Shown: positions 50,720 to 60,047 of the stretch, piece by piece
Position numbering within the stretch: position 1 is the stretch's first letter
How the letters are laid out: each line of letters opens with the position of its first letter
Source: Pyrobaculum arsenaticum DSM 13514
Lineage (GTDB): Archaea; Thermoproteota; Thermoprotei; Thermoproteales; Thermoproteaceae
Assembly (NCBI RefSeq): GCF_000016385.1
Contig: NC_009376.1
Coordinates: 186,001 to 250,000 of the forward strand
Length of the DNA stretch: 64,000 bases
Direction of reading: 5' to 3'
Notes under the pieces: generated by a model
Told to the model about the DNA's origin: nothing
Seen by the model: the letters and a program-made list of their open reading frames with translations, nothing else
Database searches by the model: none
Made by a program: the position numbers and the translations under genes

Positions 50720-51889
50720 CTAGCAGGTGCCTATCTTACCTGGAGTTTCGGAGAGGACGTAGGGCGTACCAGGCATTAGCAACTTCTTGCCGTGGCACTC
50801 CATTTCAACAATAGCCCTTCTCAAACGCCAGTGCTCCTGGGCTGCCACCTCTTCTAGGGTCTTCACAATTGCCATTGGCGGCTTTCCTTTTTCCCTCGCC
50901 CTTCTGACAAGCTCCTCTGCGGGTAATTCAGACACAGTCTTAAAGACCTCTTGGGCAAGCGGCTTTATCACATCTGGCTTCTCCCATACCTGGGACATGG
51001 CGTCTTTCCACTTCTCTGCTAGTTCTGGTCGTCCGATAATTTGGAAAAACGCCTCTATTTCAGGCCATATCACAGTCGCTATTGCTACAAAACGGTCTTT
51101 TGCCTTGGCCGTTGTGTAGGTCACGTAGAGATTCGCGTCGATTGTCGGAGACCTCCTCCTATTGGCGTTTAGAACAAACGCCGCCCCTATCTGATAGGGG
51201 TGGACTACTGAGAGCACCTCGTTTGTGGCCACATCTACAACCCCGCCTCTACCGGTCTTCAACCTCTCCCAGTACGAGGCGAGTGCCCCCAGAGCAGCGG
51301 CTGCTCCCGCAAAGGCCCACGCGAGCCATATACCTGCCCTAATTGGGTACGAGAACGGCTCGGGGAGGTCTGGATTTCCCAACATCGCCATGTACCCATT
51401 GTAGGCTTGTCCTGTCAAGTCCGAGTCGGCGGCGTCTGCAAACTCGATAGATTTCTCGGTGGGGTAGTGGCCAAATGGTGAAATTGCGACGTAGATGAGC
51501 GAGGGGTACTTCTCAGCGAGTTGCGGATATCCCATCCCCCTCTGTGCCAACTTGCCTGGCCCCAAGCCGTCGAGCAGAATGTCGACATACGGCAACAGCT
51601 CCGCCGCCGCGTCCCACGATGTCTTCTTCTTACCCCTACTCTCTACAAGATAGGGAATCCCAACGCCGTTAACATACACATCATCCACAGTAATTCTCTG
51701 AGCCTCTTCGTCTGGCACTGTGTACACCTCTGCGCCAAGTTCTGCCAATAGAGAACCCGCGATTAGACACCCGAAATTCACGCCGCATATCTCCAAAATC
51801 TTAACTCCTTCTAAAGCCCCTGGCTTCCCCTCGGGGCTGAATAGTTGCGTTAAGGCCGCTTCCCTCTGCGGCTGGCTAGCCGACGTCAT
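50720..51889 (-). CDS. Class III CoA-transferase family protein, second subunit
   Basis: 389 residues of the CaiB/BaiF family: LEGVKILEICGVNFGCLIAGSLLAELGAEV, then LAQRGMGYPQLAEKYPSLIYVAISPFG (each quoted only as landmark: LLAELGAEV, YPSLIYVAISPFG) and ERLKTGRGGVVDVA. The catalytic-Asp region reads EFADAADSDLTGQA and departs from the usual PGYD. Its ATG overlaps the upstream paralogue's stop by 4 bp, so the two probably form a heteromer. Confidence 0.88.
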   Translation of the reverse strand: MTSASQPQREAALTQLFSPEGKPGALEGVKILEICGVNFGCLIAGSLLAELGAEVYTVPDEEAQRITVDDVYVNGVGIPYLVESRGKKKTSWDAAAELLPYVDILLDGLGPGKLAQRGMGYPQLAEKYPSLIYVAISPFGHYPTEKSIEFADAADSDLTGQAYNGYMAMLGNPDLPEPFSYPIRAGIWLAWAFAGAAAALGALASYWERLKTGRGGVVDVATNEVLSVVHPYQIGAAFVLNANRRRSPTIDANLYVTYTTAKAKDRFVAIATVIWPEIEAFFQIIGRPELAEKWKDAMSQVWEKPDVIKPLAQEVFKTVSELPAEELVRRAREKGKPPMAIVKTLEEVAAQEHWRLRRAIVEMECHGKKLLMPGTPYVLSETPGKIGTC

Positions 51890-53208
51890 GCCCCCGCCTC
51901 AACTTCGTCTTTCTCGCCTTGGAATACTGGGTCCTCCTCAGCCCTCCACCCCGGCGGAGGCGTATTGCCCAATTGGCCATCCCAATACCCCAACACGCCC
52001 CGCTCCACCAACCTGTCAACTTCGCCGGAGTCTAGGCCTAGCCATTTCCTCAACACAAGCTTGTTGTGGTAGCCGACGGGCCGGGCGACCCACTTAACCC
52101 CGAGGTCGTAGCCTGCCATCTTTACGACGGGGCCCGGCACCACGACCTCCCCGTAGAGCCTATCCCTTATCCTCACTACTGACCCCCTCTCCCAGCGCCA
52201 TGGATCGTTCAAGATATCAACATCCGCCATTACGGGCTGTGCGGGGACGCCGAGTTTTTTACAAGTCTCGACGACTTCTGCAAGGTCTCTACTTGCGACG
52301 TACTGCGCAATTGCCCGGTAGGTTTTCCACCTGTCGCCATCCATTTCGGCGAGCCTAGGCACCGCAGTGGCCAGCGCCTTGAGTTGCCCCTCAGTCATAG
52401 CGGCTATCGCGACGTATTTGCCGTCTCTTGTCTTAAAAACGCCAGACGCCTTTGCAAATGGGTCGAAAAAGCCGCTCCTCCTCAGCCTCTTGTTGGTCGC
52501 CGACATGTAGACGAGTTGGTACATAAACCTCTGCAAGCTCGCGGCCTGAGAAAGGTCGATGTACTGCCCCCTGCCCGTCTTGTGGCGGTAGATCAAAGCC
52601 GCCAATATAGCGCTCACGGCCATGGTAGAGGGTAGCCAGTCGCCTGGATAGTCGGGAAGCCTGTACAGCTCGTCTACCTCCTCTTCCCAGCCGGTGGTGT
52701 CCATTATGCCGGACTCCGCCTGGCCTATGATGTCGTAGCTAGGCAGCTTGTGCAGAGGCCCAAACTGCCCATAGCCCGTGGCGCTTATATATATGAGCCT
52801 CGGGTTCACCTCTCTCAGTTGTAGGTAGCCAAGCCCGTAGCCGTCGAGGGTGCCCGGCTCCATGTTTTCGACAAATACGTCGGCTTGTTTTACCAGCTCT
52901 AACAAGACCTTGCGCCCCTCTTCTTTCCTAAAATCGAGACCTAGAAAATATTTGTTCGAGTTTAGGTATAGGTAGTCTATTCTCATGCCCTTGTAAAACC
53001 CCCTGCCGCCCCACATAGAGGCGTATTTCCAGCGGTCCCCCCTTGGCGGCGGCTCTACTTTCACCACCTCAGCGCCTAGCTGGGCGAGGAGGCGCGGGAT
53101 ATTTGGGCCTAAGATGTAGTGAGCGAACTCAACAACCCTCACGCCCTCTAGTGGACGTTTATTGGTAGTGTTGCTGAAAAATTTTTGTATACTTTCGAAG
53201 TATTCCAT
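51886..53208 (-). CDS. Class III CoA-transferase (CaiB/BaiF family), first subunit
   Basis: 440 residues. LLAQLGAEVVKVEPP, ENMEPGTLDGYGLGY, LIYISATGYGQFGP and the catalytic Asp in LPSYDIIGQAESG mark the family, which transfers CoA between carboxylic acids via a glutamyl/aspartyl-CoA intermediate. Paired with a diverged paralogue downstream, as in two-subunit enzymes. Substrates unknown. ATG with TATTTAAAAACAC ~25 nt upstream; the 110 bp above are very A/T-rich. Confidence 0.92.
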   Translation of the reverse strand: MEYFESIQKFFSNTTNKRPLEGVRVVEFAHYILGPNIPRLLAQLGAEVVKVEPPPRGDRWKYASMWGGRGFYKGMRIDYLYLNSNKYFLGLDFRKEEGRKVLLELVKQADVFVENMEPGTLDGYGLGYLQLREVNPRLIYISATGYGQFGPLHKLPSYDIIGQAESGIMDTTGWEEEVDELYRLPDYPGDWLPSTMAVSAILAALIYRHKTGRGQYIDLSQAASLQRFMYQLVYMSATNKRLRRSGFFDPFAKASGVFKTRDGKYVAIAAMTEGQLKALATAVPRLAEMDGDRWKTYRAIAQYVASRDLAEVVETCKKLGVPAQPVMADVDILNDPWRWERGSVVRIRDRLYGEVVVPGPVVKMAGYDLGVKWVARPVGYHNKLVLRKWLGLDSGEVDRLVERGVLGYWDGQLGNTPPPGWRAEEDPVFQGEKDEVEAGA

Positions 53209-53322
53209 TATACTAATAAAATAAAGTGTTTTTAAATATTACTACTATTATACATTGTAAAGTACAAATTTCCTAAATAAAGGTTTAGTAAAACATAGTT
53301 CGAAAAACCCTCTAGTATTATT

Positions 53323-54018
53323 CTATGTAGAATACCAATACCAATAGTAAATTTTCTGCTTTCTTCTATAGATCATTGCGGTTAGCACACCTGCGAGGAA
53401 ACCTCCTATGTGCGCGAAGTACGCCACCCCGCTTGGTTGTAGGGTGAATAAATCCACTGCGCCGTAGAAGAGCTGGTAGAGAAACCAAAATCCTATGTAG
53501 ACCCACGCCGGGATATCGACTATCGTGATGACAAAGAAGAAGACTAGTGTCACTATGGTGGCTCTTGGGTAGAGGATCATGTATGCCCCCAGCACCCCGC
53601 TTATGGCGCCAGATGCTCCAAGCATTGGAGTATACATCGGGTTGTTGAAAGGCCCCACCGCGGCCATGGCGGCCGTCTGCCACGCCGTGATTTGGTATTG
53701 GACAAAAGCCGCTGCGAATCCCCACATGAGGTACAAGACGAGAAAGCGTAGGTGGCCGTAGTGGTCTTCTACGTTGTCGCCAAACACCCAGAGGTATATC
53801 ATATTGCCGACTATGTGGAGGAGCCCCCCGTGGAGGAACATGTGGGTCACCCACCTATACGGCTGATCCCAAGCATACGCCGGTATGAGGGAATATTGGA
53901 GTATAATATCCGGGTTTACCAACTCGTAGATGAATACAGCAATGTTGATAAAGACCAGGGCTTTTGTCACGTAGGGATACGTCCTCGGAGGGTTTATGTC
54001 GCGGATCGGCAACGCCAC
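53323..54018 (-). CDS. Rhomboid-family intramembrane serine protease
   Basis: 231 residues with six-helix rhomboid architecture: LHIVGNMIYLWVFGDNVE (loop L1 region), catalytic Ser in GASGAISGVLGAY, catalytic His in YFAHIGG. GTG start with CTTTTATATATT ~25 nt upstream. An intact reference for the damaged-looking paralogue at 28061. Confidence 0.93.
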   Translation of the reverse strand: MALPIRDINPPRTYPYVTKALVFINIAVFIYELVNPDIILQYSLIPAYAWDQPYRWVTHMFLHGGLLHIVGNMIYLWVFGDNVEDHYGHLRFLVLYLMWGFAAAFVQYQITAWQTAAMAAVGPFNNPMYTPMLGASGAISGVLGAYMILYPRATIVTLVFFFVITIVDIPAWVYIGFWFLYQLFYGAVDLFTLQPSGVAYFAHIGGFLAGVLTAMIYRRKQKIYYWYWYST

Positions 54019-54118
54019 TATATGTACAAAGCCCTAATATATAAAAGCCTAGACACAGCAACGGCGAGGAGTCCTCCTGTGGTACGCCGCGCAGTTTTCG
54101 CAGATGCCGGAGAGGAGG

Positions 54119-55024
54119 CTAGATACGCTGGCTTGCCTCGCCCAGCATGTGACTCCCGTCGCAGTAGGCTCCAGGCGTCTCCAAATCGGCGAACTCCTCC
54201 CTGCATATGTTAAATTGTAAGCTGTGTCTCCTCGCGGCCTCCGCGGCGCGGGTCAGCACCTTTATCCGGTACTCTTTCGGGGCGTACCACTGGCCGTGTA
54301 AGTACTGCCCCTCTTCGAAGTACATCCTGCGCCAGGTGGGGGCCTTGTCGGGGAAGGCCTTGGCGAGGCGGGCGAAGTTGTCCCGCTTAGCCTTGTAGGT
54401 GCTTGCCACGAGGTGCCTCGCCCCCGCCTCTGCGGCCTTGGACACCACCCCCTCTATGTTCTCCCCGTCGTCGTTGAGCAGGGGGATAATGGGGTCGAGC
54501 CTCACTGTAACCGGTATGCCGGCCTCGGAGAGTCGCCTCACCGCCTCCAGCCTACCCACGGGCCTAGGGGCGCCTGGCTCCAAGACGGCGGCGAGGTCCT
54601 CCCTCAGGGTTGTTATGGTTATCTGAACTGCGACGCGGCCTAGGTGCCGTTGCAGAACGTCTAAGTCCCGCAAGACTAGGGGGGACTTGGTGACGATCAA
54701 CACCTTGTAACCCCTCTCCAGAAGCATCTGGAGCACCCTCCTTGTCAGTCCCAGCTGGGCCTCCGGCGGGGTGTAGGGGTCAGAGGAGTTGGAAAGGGAG
54801 ACGACGGCACCTCTGGGGATTTTCTCCAAGTCGCGCCTTACCTTGTCAATGAGGTCTTCCTTGGGCCTGGGGCTGAAGGCATTGGGGATGTACGAGGTTA
54901 TGTAGCAGTATAGGCAACGGTGCCCGCAACCAGTGTAGGGGTTTAGCCCGTATTTAAAGGGGCATCTGCAGAGGGGATTGCCCCACGGGTCGAAGGGCCG
55001 GACTACATTTAGCGAAACGCGCAT
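54119..55024 (-). CDS. SPL-family radical SAM protein
   Basis: 301 residues of the spore-photoproduct-lyase-like radical SAM group: cluster motif GCGHRCLYCYI (Cys-x3-Cys-x2-Cys), SLSNSSDPYTPPE, and VTVRLDPIIPLLNDDGEN. These are widespread in archaea without an assigned reaction. It follows the RecA-like ATPase gene by 4 bp on the same strand, so the two are likely co-transcribed; involvement in DNA or RNA repair would fit but is not shown. Confidence 0.88.
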   Translation of the reverse strand: MRVSLNVVRPFDPWGNPLCRCPFKYGLNPYTGCGHRCLYCYITSYIPNAFSPRPKEDLIDKVRRDLEKIPRGAVVSLSNSSDPYTPPEAQLGLTRRVLQMLLERGYKVLIVTKSPLVLRDLDVLQRHLGRVAVQITITTLREDLAAVLEPGAPRPVGRLEAVRRLSEAGIPVTVRLDPIIPLLNDDGENIEGVVSKAAEAGARHLVASTYKAKRDNFARLAKAFPDKAPTWRRMYFEEGQYLHGQWYAPKEYRIKVLTRAAEAARRHSLQFNICREEFADLETPGAYCDGSHMLGEASQRI

Positions 55025-55028
55025 TGGG

Positions 55029-55796
55029 CTACTGCCTCTGGCGTACCTCGATACCCATCTCCTTCAGTTGTCGGCTTAGCATCTTCAACATGGTCTTTAC
55101 GTCGATCTCAACAACGCGGCCATCCGCCACCTCGAAGTGGACCCAGTCGTGGGAAATCCTCAGCCGCTTCGCCCTCGCTACGCGCATGCGCCTCACGTAG
55201 AGGCCCATTTCCTCCAAGTTGGGATCCACCTCAACTTGGATAATGACGTCGGCTAGGTGCGACGCCGCGGTTATGACGCCGTAGACCTCCTCGACGTCGG
55301 TATGGGCGGTGGCCACCACAACCGACTCCGTGTACTTGGCGAAGATCTTAAACGCCCTGAAGAGGTCTAGGACGGAGCCGGGGCTCCTTATCAATACCTC
55401 GTTCAGCGAGTCCACCACCACGACGCCTCCCCGGAACTCCGGCGCGAACTCCGCCAACTTGTTCATCAACGCGTAGGCGTCGGGCGTCTCCAGCCTGTGC
55501 CTCGACGGGGGCTTGAGCTTTGCGTAGCGCTCGCTGGGCGCCGCGAAGCCGTCCACCACCACGGCTCTGTCGACGGGGGCGCCCCGCCGCTTGAGGTCCT
55601 CCGTCACCTCGTCGGCGAGGGCGTCTATGGCGAAGAAAAGCACAGGCGCCCCAGCTTTAGCCGCAGTTGCGGCGATGGTGGAGGCAAATAAAGTCTTCCC
55701 CACTCCGAGAAATCCCTCTATCAAAACCACATACCCAGGGGGAATGCCGTCAGGAATTTGCTCATCTATAGGGTCAATCCCAGTTTTAAAACCCAT
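55029..55796 (-). CDS. RecA/KaiC-superfamily ATPase
   Basis: 255 residues: Walker A EGFLGVGKTLFAST, Walker B GVVVVDSLNEV, and a C-terminal MRVARAKRLRISHDWVHFEV close to archaeal KaiC-like proteins. ATG 55796 lies 25 nt below GTTTTTTAC (55816-55824); the ATG six bases earlier is the alternative. Upstream gene of the pair with the radical SAM protein. Confidence 0.88.
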   Translation of the reverse strand: MGFKTGIDPIDEQIPDGIPPGYVVLIEGFLGVGKTLFASTIAATAAKAGAPVLFFAIDALADEVTEDLKRRGAPVDRAVVVDGFAAPSERYAKLKPPSRHRLETPDAYALMNKLAEFAPEFRGGVVVVDSLNEVLIRSPGSVLDLFRAFKIFAKYTESVVVATAHTDVEEVYGVITAASHLADVIIQVEVDPNLEEMGLYVRRMRVARAKRLRISHDWVHFEVADGRVVEIDVKTMLKMLSRQLKEMGIEVRQRQ

Positions 55797-55802
55797 ATAC
55801 AA

Positions 55803-56037
55803 ACCTCTCTCCCCAGTAAAAAACTGTTACAGCCAAGAACCGCCAGTTGCGCACCAACCCTAGACCCACAACGCTATTGTTTAATGCCATCTGTTAAAAA
55901 ACAGCGCTAGTGATCTCCGTACACGTAGTCGCAGGCAAGTCGCCCCTACTCCTAGGCCCAGTGGCACCCCACTCCACCGAACCTAAGACAAAGGGGTAAC
56001 TGCCCTTGGGAGTTTTGGGACAGGTTAGAGGCAAAAA
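55803..56037. other. Spacer
   Basis: 235 bp between the ATPase promoter and the phosphoesterase stop. It contains TTAAAAAAC near 55900 and short direct repeats but no gene, C/D boxes or strong hairpin that I can see. Confidence 0.4.
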
Positions 56038-56664
56038 CTACAATTTTTTCAAAGTCGCCACGACCTTGGCCCCGTTGAGCTCGGCCTCGGCGTAGTAGCC
56101 CTCTTTAAGCGGGCCGGGGTTTACGACAACGGTGTCGCCCACTATGTCGATGCCGCGGTCTTCGTGGATGTGGCCGTGGACCGAGAGGACGGGCTGCCTC
56201 TCCTCTATGTACCTCTTCACGGCTAAGCTACCCACCGGCTTCACGCCGCCGACTCGGTCCAGGTGGCCGCGGGGCGGGTTGTGCACCACCAAGATGTGGG
56301 GAGTGGGGCTAAGGGAGGAGAGCAGCCTCTCCAACTCCTCCTCCGTCACTCTGAACAAGTCGTCGAAGGGAGTCGGCAGGCTCCCCCCGGCGCCGCCGAC
56401 CACGTACGGGCCCAGCGCCGCCGTCTTTCCGTGTAGCGGCTTGATGCGCTCGTTCTCGTAGGCGGCGAGCTGGGGCGGGTCGGTGTTGCCGGGGACGAAG
56501 TAAACCGGCGCAATTGCGGCGAGGGCCTCCAGCACCTCCAAAGCGGCGTCGAGCCGCCTCCTGTAGGTGAAGTCCCCGGAGGCTATGACAGCGTCGTAGC
56601 TCCCCCTAATAGCCTTTACGTTCCTAACAGCGTCGTGGACATCGGCGACGAGGAGGAGGCGCAT
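56038..56664 (-). CDS. Calcineurin-like metallophosphoesterase
   Basis: 208 residues with every metal-binding block: ADVHD, ASGDFTYR, VPGNTD, VVHNPPRGHLD and SVHGHIHEDRG. Archaeal homologues are phosphodiesterases of unknown substrate. ATG with TTTTTAACTGG ~25 nt upstream. Confidence 0.9.
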   Translation of the reverse strand: MRLLLVADVHDAVRNVKAIRGSYDAVIASGDFTYRRRLDAALEVLEALAAIAPVYFVPGNTDPPQLAAYENERIKPLHGKTAALGPYVVGGAGGSLPTPFDDLFRVTEEELERLLSSLSPTPHILVVHNPPRGHLDRVGGVKPVGSLAVKRYIEERQPVLSVHGHIHEDRGIDIVGDTVVVNPGPLKEGYYAEAELNGAKVVATLKKL

Positions 56665-56691
56665 AAAGCGAGAAACTCCCCAGTTAAAAAT

Positions 56692-57240
56692 TCAACACCT
56701 AACCCGGGTGAAGACTTGATGGACCACCCTCCACATCTGGTACAGCAGTATGTACAGCGGGGCGTCGAAAGGCTCGGGGAATACGGGTGCCAGGCCGAGG
56801 GACGGAACAAACAGCCTCCAGAAGGGGCTAACCCACGAGATGAACACGTGCCCCAGACCAACGGCCAGCAGTATGGAAAACACCGAGAGCACCTTCCACC
56901 CAAACCTCTTGGCGAAGGTCCCGGCGTACAGCACCAGCGCCCCGCCGGCCACTGGGAAGTAGAGATGCACCCAGCTCGCGTCTACCGGGAGCGGCCCAAA
57001 AACCGAAGCCGGGGGGAACACCTTATCGAAAGCCAAGACCAAGAGCCCAGCCCCGTACGTCGCAGTCGGGAAGAGCCACCGGCCGCAAGCCACGTAATAC
57101 GCGGCGAGGTACGCCAGCACCCCAACCAACATGAAGTGAGGATACCTAAAAGCCCCCACAGCCACGCCGGCCAGCAACACGTATGAGAAGAGGTAGAGGA
57201 AAAAAGTCGATTTTAGCCCAAACCTAGCGATAATACGCAT
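56692..57240 (-). CDS. Multi-pass membrane protein downstream of secreted-protein gene
   Basis: 182 residues with about five helices (FFLYLFSYVLLAGVAVG, MLVGVLAYLAAYYVA, AGLLVLAF, GGALVLYAG, VLSVFSILLAVGLGHVF) and a C-terminal aromatic amphipathic helix. ATG 57240 overlaps the secreted-protein gene by 17 bp. The secreted + membrane gene order repeats the unrelated-looking pair at 14930-17364. Family unknown. Confidence 0.7.
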   Translation of the reverse strand: MRIIARFGLKSTFFLYLFSYVLLAGVAVGAFRYPHFMLVGVLAYLAAYYVACGRWLFPTATYGAGLLVLAFDKVFPPASVFGPLPVDASWVHLYFPVAGGALVLYAGTFAKRFGWKVLSVFSILLAVGLGHVFISWVSPFWRLFVPSLGLAPVFPEPFDAPLYILLYQMWRVVHQVFTRVRC

Positions 57241-59310
57241 AGTCACAGAGCTCTGGGCGGAAATCACCTGCCTCTTGTACGCCGCAGGTCAAGGTCCTGT
57301 AAGGAAAGTAGGTGGTGTTGGTCATATATTCGACATATCCGTACGATGTGTATGGCAACGCAGGCTTGTCCAATCTGAACACAGTAATCCACGGGAAATA
57401 AGGCTCTATAACAAAGTATTCAATCCCAGTCACCGCAAAGTAGTACGGTAATCCTACGGGGGATGCGATTATCCATGCCGTAAGCGGATTGTTGTACCAA
57501 CCAGTATACAGTGTAATCCTTAATGTGTAAGGATCTACCCTCTCTGCCTTGACTGATGCTTCCGATGCTCGAACATAGGCGTCCATGGCTGAAGTTATGT
57601 AGCTAATTATTGGGAAACCTGGCACTGCCTTTTTCAAGGCATCAATTGAGCTCTTGATCAAGTCGTATATCTGCAGTATCAGCGAAATGATAGGTATTTT
57701 GCCCAAAAGATCATCCCACCCCGACGATGGATAGACCGGCAGGGCCCCGTCTCCCACGACATAAACAGGATTCATATATTCGTCGTAGAACTTCACGTAG
57801 AAGCGAACGTATGAAAAGGCGCTGGTGCCAATGTCTTTAATCGGCTTAGTGCTGATAACAAAGTGGCCATATCCAGTACCCGAGATGAAGTCTAGGTCGG
57901 CTATGAACGCCCTTTTATCTAGGAATAGGAAGCTATCTCTAAACCTCCTGACATATGTATTGTAGACCCTGCTGTCGCCTGCAGGCGCCAGCTCCTGCGG
58001 CCTCCTCACGGCCGCCTTCACCTCTACCTCATATGCGGCGTTTGCGTATATGATGAAGGGGCCTATTGAGATGACCCCGCCTTGGCCGTAGGTGGGTAGG
58101 AGGTGCATCAAGTAGCTGTCCGGCACCACCACCTCGCCTGAGTAGACTTTGGAGTTTCCCGAGTCGTAGCCGTAGAGAGTCGCCACGGGGATACCTCCCC
58201 AGTACACAACAACTGGGTTGGACGTGGCGGCGGCTTTTGGCACCTTTACGTAGATGTTGAGGAAGATGTAGGAGGCGGCGTCTACGTAAAACCCGGGAAT
58301 GGCGAAGTAGGAGTTTTGATACACTACGGTGTTCCTTGGACAGAGGCCCGCACTGCAGTATGTAGGCAAGTAGGTGTAGATGTAGAGCCTAGGAGTTCTT
58401 ATGACGTCGTTTCTGAAATACTGCTGGTTCTGGGCTTTTAGCAGTACAGATGTGTATACGGCGGCTGTTTGGGAGTTTCTGTTGCATATCTGTACGTAGT
58501 ACTGGGCTCTTCCGGAGGACAGCCAAGCCGCCACCGTCTGAGCCGAGCCTTGTAGCACGTATACTGTGCCGCTCCACCTCTGGGACGGGTTGAAGGTGTT
58601 GTATATGGTGTATTGGTACGTGCCGGGGGTGGTGCCGCCTGTTAGAACGACAGCCACTTGGGAGGTGCCGTCGGGCACGTCGAAGACCGTGCTGGCGCAC
58701 TGCCCAGCGGCGAGCTGGGTGGAGGTCTTGTACAGCTTGAAGGCGGCCCAGTAGCTAAGTCTACTCACGGACTGAGCATCTGCCTCTGGCTGTCCTTTCT
58801 TGCCTCCGCGAGGCGGCCGTCTGTCCACCAGTTCTACCTTGTCCGGCTTCCTCCCCTCGGCCTTGTCGGACAGGGCCAGCGTGAAGTTGGCGGGGTTCTC
58901 CACATCCTCGGCCCTCGCGACGAAGACGTGGTATTTGGCGCCTCCCTTCTCAGCCACTATGAGGAGGCCGGGCGCGGGCGGGCTCACCGCCGGCCTCCCC
59001 GGCGCCGCCTCGAAGCACACAACAGTCTCGTTTCTCAAGACGGGCGGCGGGAGCTTGCCCCGCGCCGCGGCCTTGGAAACGTCGGTGCCGTTCTTGGTGA
59101 GGAGGGGCACGAGGAGGAAGGTGACGTTTTCCGGCTCTATGTAGGCCTGCACTGGGCGCCAAGCTCCCCTTTCAAACACGGCGAACATTAAGCCTGGCCC
59201 CTCTCCCGCGAGCCCCAGCTCGCCTGCAGAGGCGCAGAACAGCTCCCTAGGGGGCCTTGGCCTAACACAACTATCGCCAATGCCACTAGCAGTGCTATCG
59301 TTACCCGCAA
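57224..59310 (-). pseudogene. Large secreted protein, frameshifted at a run of five bases after its signal peptide
   Basis: A TTTATAAAC box (59331-59339) and TTG start at 59310 give MRVTIALLVALAIVVLGQG, a textbook signal peptide, but its frame is not that of the ~690-residue body. Adding one base to the five-base run 59250-59254 (C in the gene) joins them: GQGPPRELFCASAG and on. The body has several Asn-x-Thr sites, a Cys-poor beta-rich middle (GGTTPGTYQYTIYNTF), a hydrophobic segment (IPIISLILQIYDLIK) and a lesion-free C-terminus, so it is under selection or recently changed. Without repair no secreted product starts correctly. Confidence 0.82.
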
Positions 59311-59465
59311 CGTGCCTGTAAAGTAAAGAGTTTATAAACATTACTGGATAGGCGGTGTTGGGCTTGTATACGCTGACAAACGCCAAAGGAGTTTATTATC
59401 GCGGCGGCTGAGTTAGGGGCGCGCCTCGCCATCGGGGTTTTTTAAGGGTGTTGGTTGTGTTGTTT

Positions 59466-60047
59466 GTGAGGTGCGTTGCCTATGTGGATGGGGCGTGTGA
59501 GCCGGTTAACCCGGGCGGCGTCGGGGGGTACGGCTTTGTCATATACGCAGAGGGCAGGGCCGTGGCAGAGGGGCTAGGCGTGGCTTGTTGTTGCACTGCG
59601 CTGTGCACAAACAACGTGGCTGAGTACAAGGCGGTGATAGCCGCGTTGCGGAGAGCGGCGGAGCTGGGGTGCCGCTCGGTCAAGATTAGGAGCGACTCCC
59701 AGCTGGTGGTGTACCAGCTAACCGGCGTCTACAGGGTACACGCGCCTCACCTCGCCGAGTTGCTAGAAGAGGTGAAGAGGGCTACGTCGCAGTTCGCCGA
59801 GTTCTCCGCCGAGTGGGTGCCGCGGGAGAGGAATAAGAGGGCCGACAGGCTGAGCAAGCTGGCGATATGCCGCCACATAAGAGACGACGAGGAGGCGCGC
59901 CGCCTCTTCGGAGATGCCCTCGCCACTGAGAGGCAGATCGCCTACCTAAAAGCCCTCGGCGTGGAACCGGGGGACTGCCTCCTCAAGCGGGAGGCCTCGG
60001 AGCTGATCTCAAAGGCGCAGAGGCGCCGCCGTCAGACGTTGGGGTAG
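59466..60047 (+). CDS. rnhA: Ribonuclease HI
   Basis: 193 residues. Active-site acids: Asp in AYVDGACEPVNPGG, Glu in NNVAEYKAVI, Asp in RSDSQLVVYQ, Asp in RNKRADRLSKLA. It removes RNA from RNA/DNA hybrids. A C-terminal extension (ATERQIAYLKALGVE, LLKREASELISKAQ) is an extra helical module seen on some archaeal and bacterial proteins. GTG 59466 is 25 nt below TTTTTTAAGG; the frame from 59448 is longer. Its tail overlaps the convergent TnpB-like gene by 16 bp. Confidence 0.92.
   Translation: MRCVAYVDGACEPVNPGGVGGYGFVIYAEGRAVAEGLGVACCCTALCTNNVAEYKAVIAALRRAAELGCRSVKIRSDSQLVVYQLTGVYRVHAPHLAELLEEVKRATSQFAEFSAEWVPRERNKRADRLSKLAICRHIRDDEEARRLFGDALATERQIAYLKALGVEPGDCLLKREASELISKAQRRRRQTLG

Noticed and set aside
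55825..55910. Small minus-strand frame beginning MALNNSVVGLGL
   Set aside because: Short, overlaps the ATPase promoter and has no sign of conservation.
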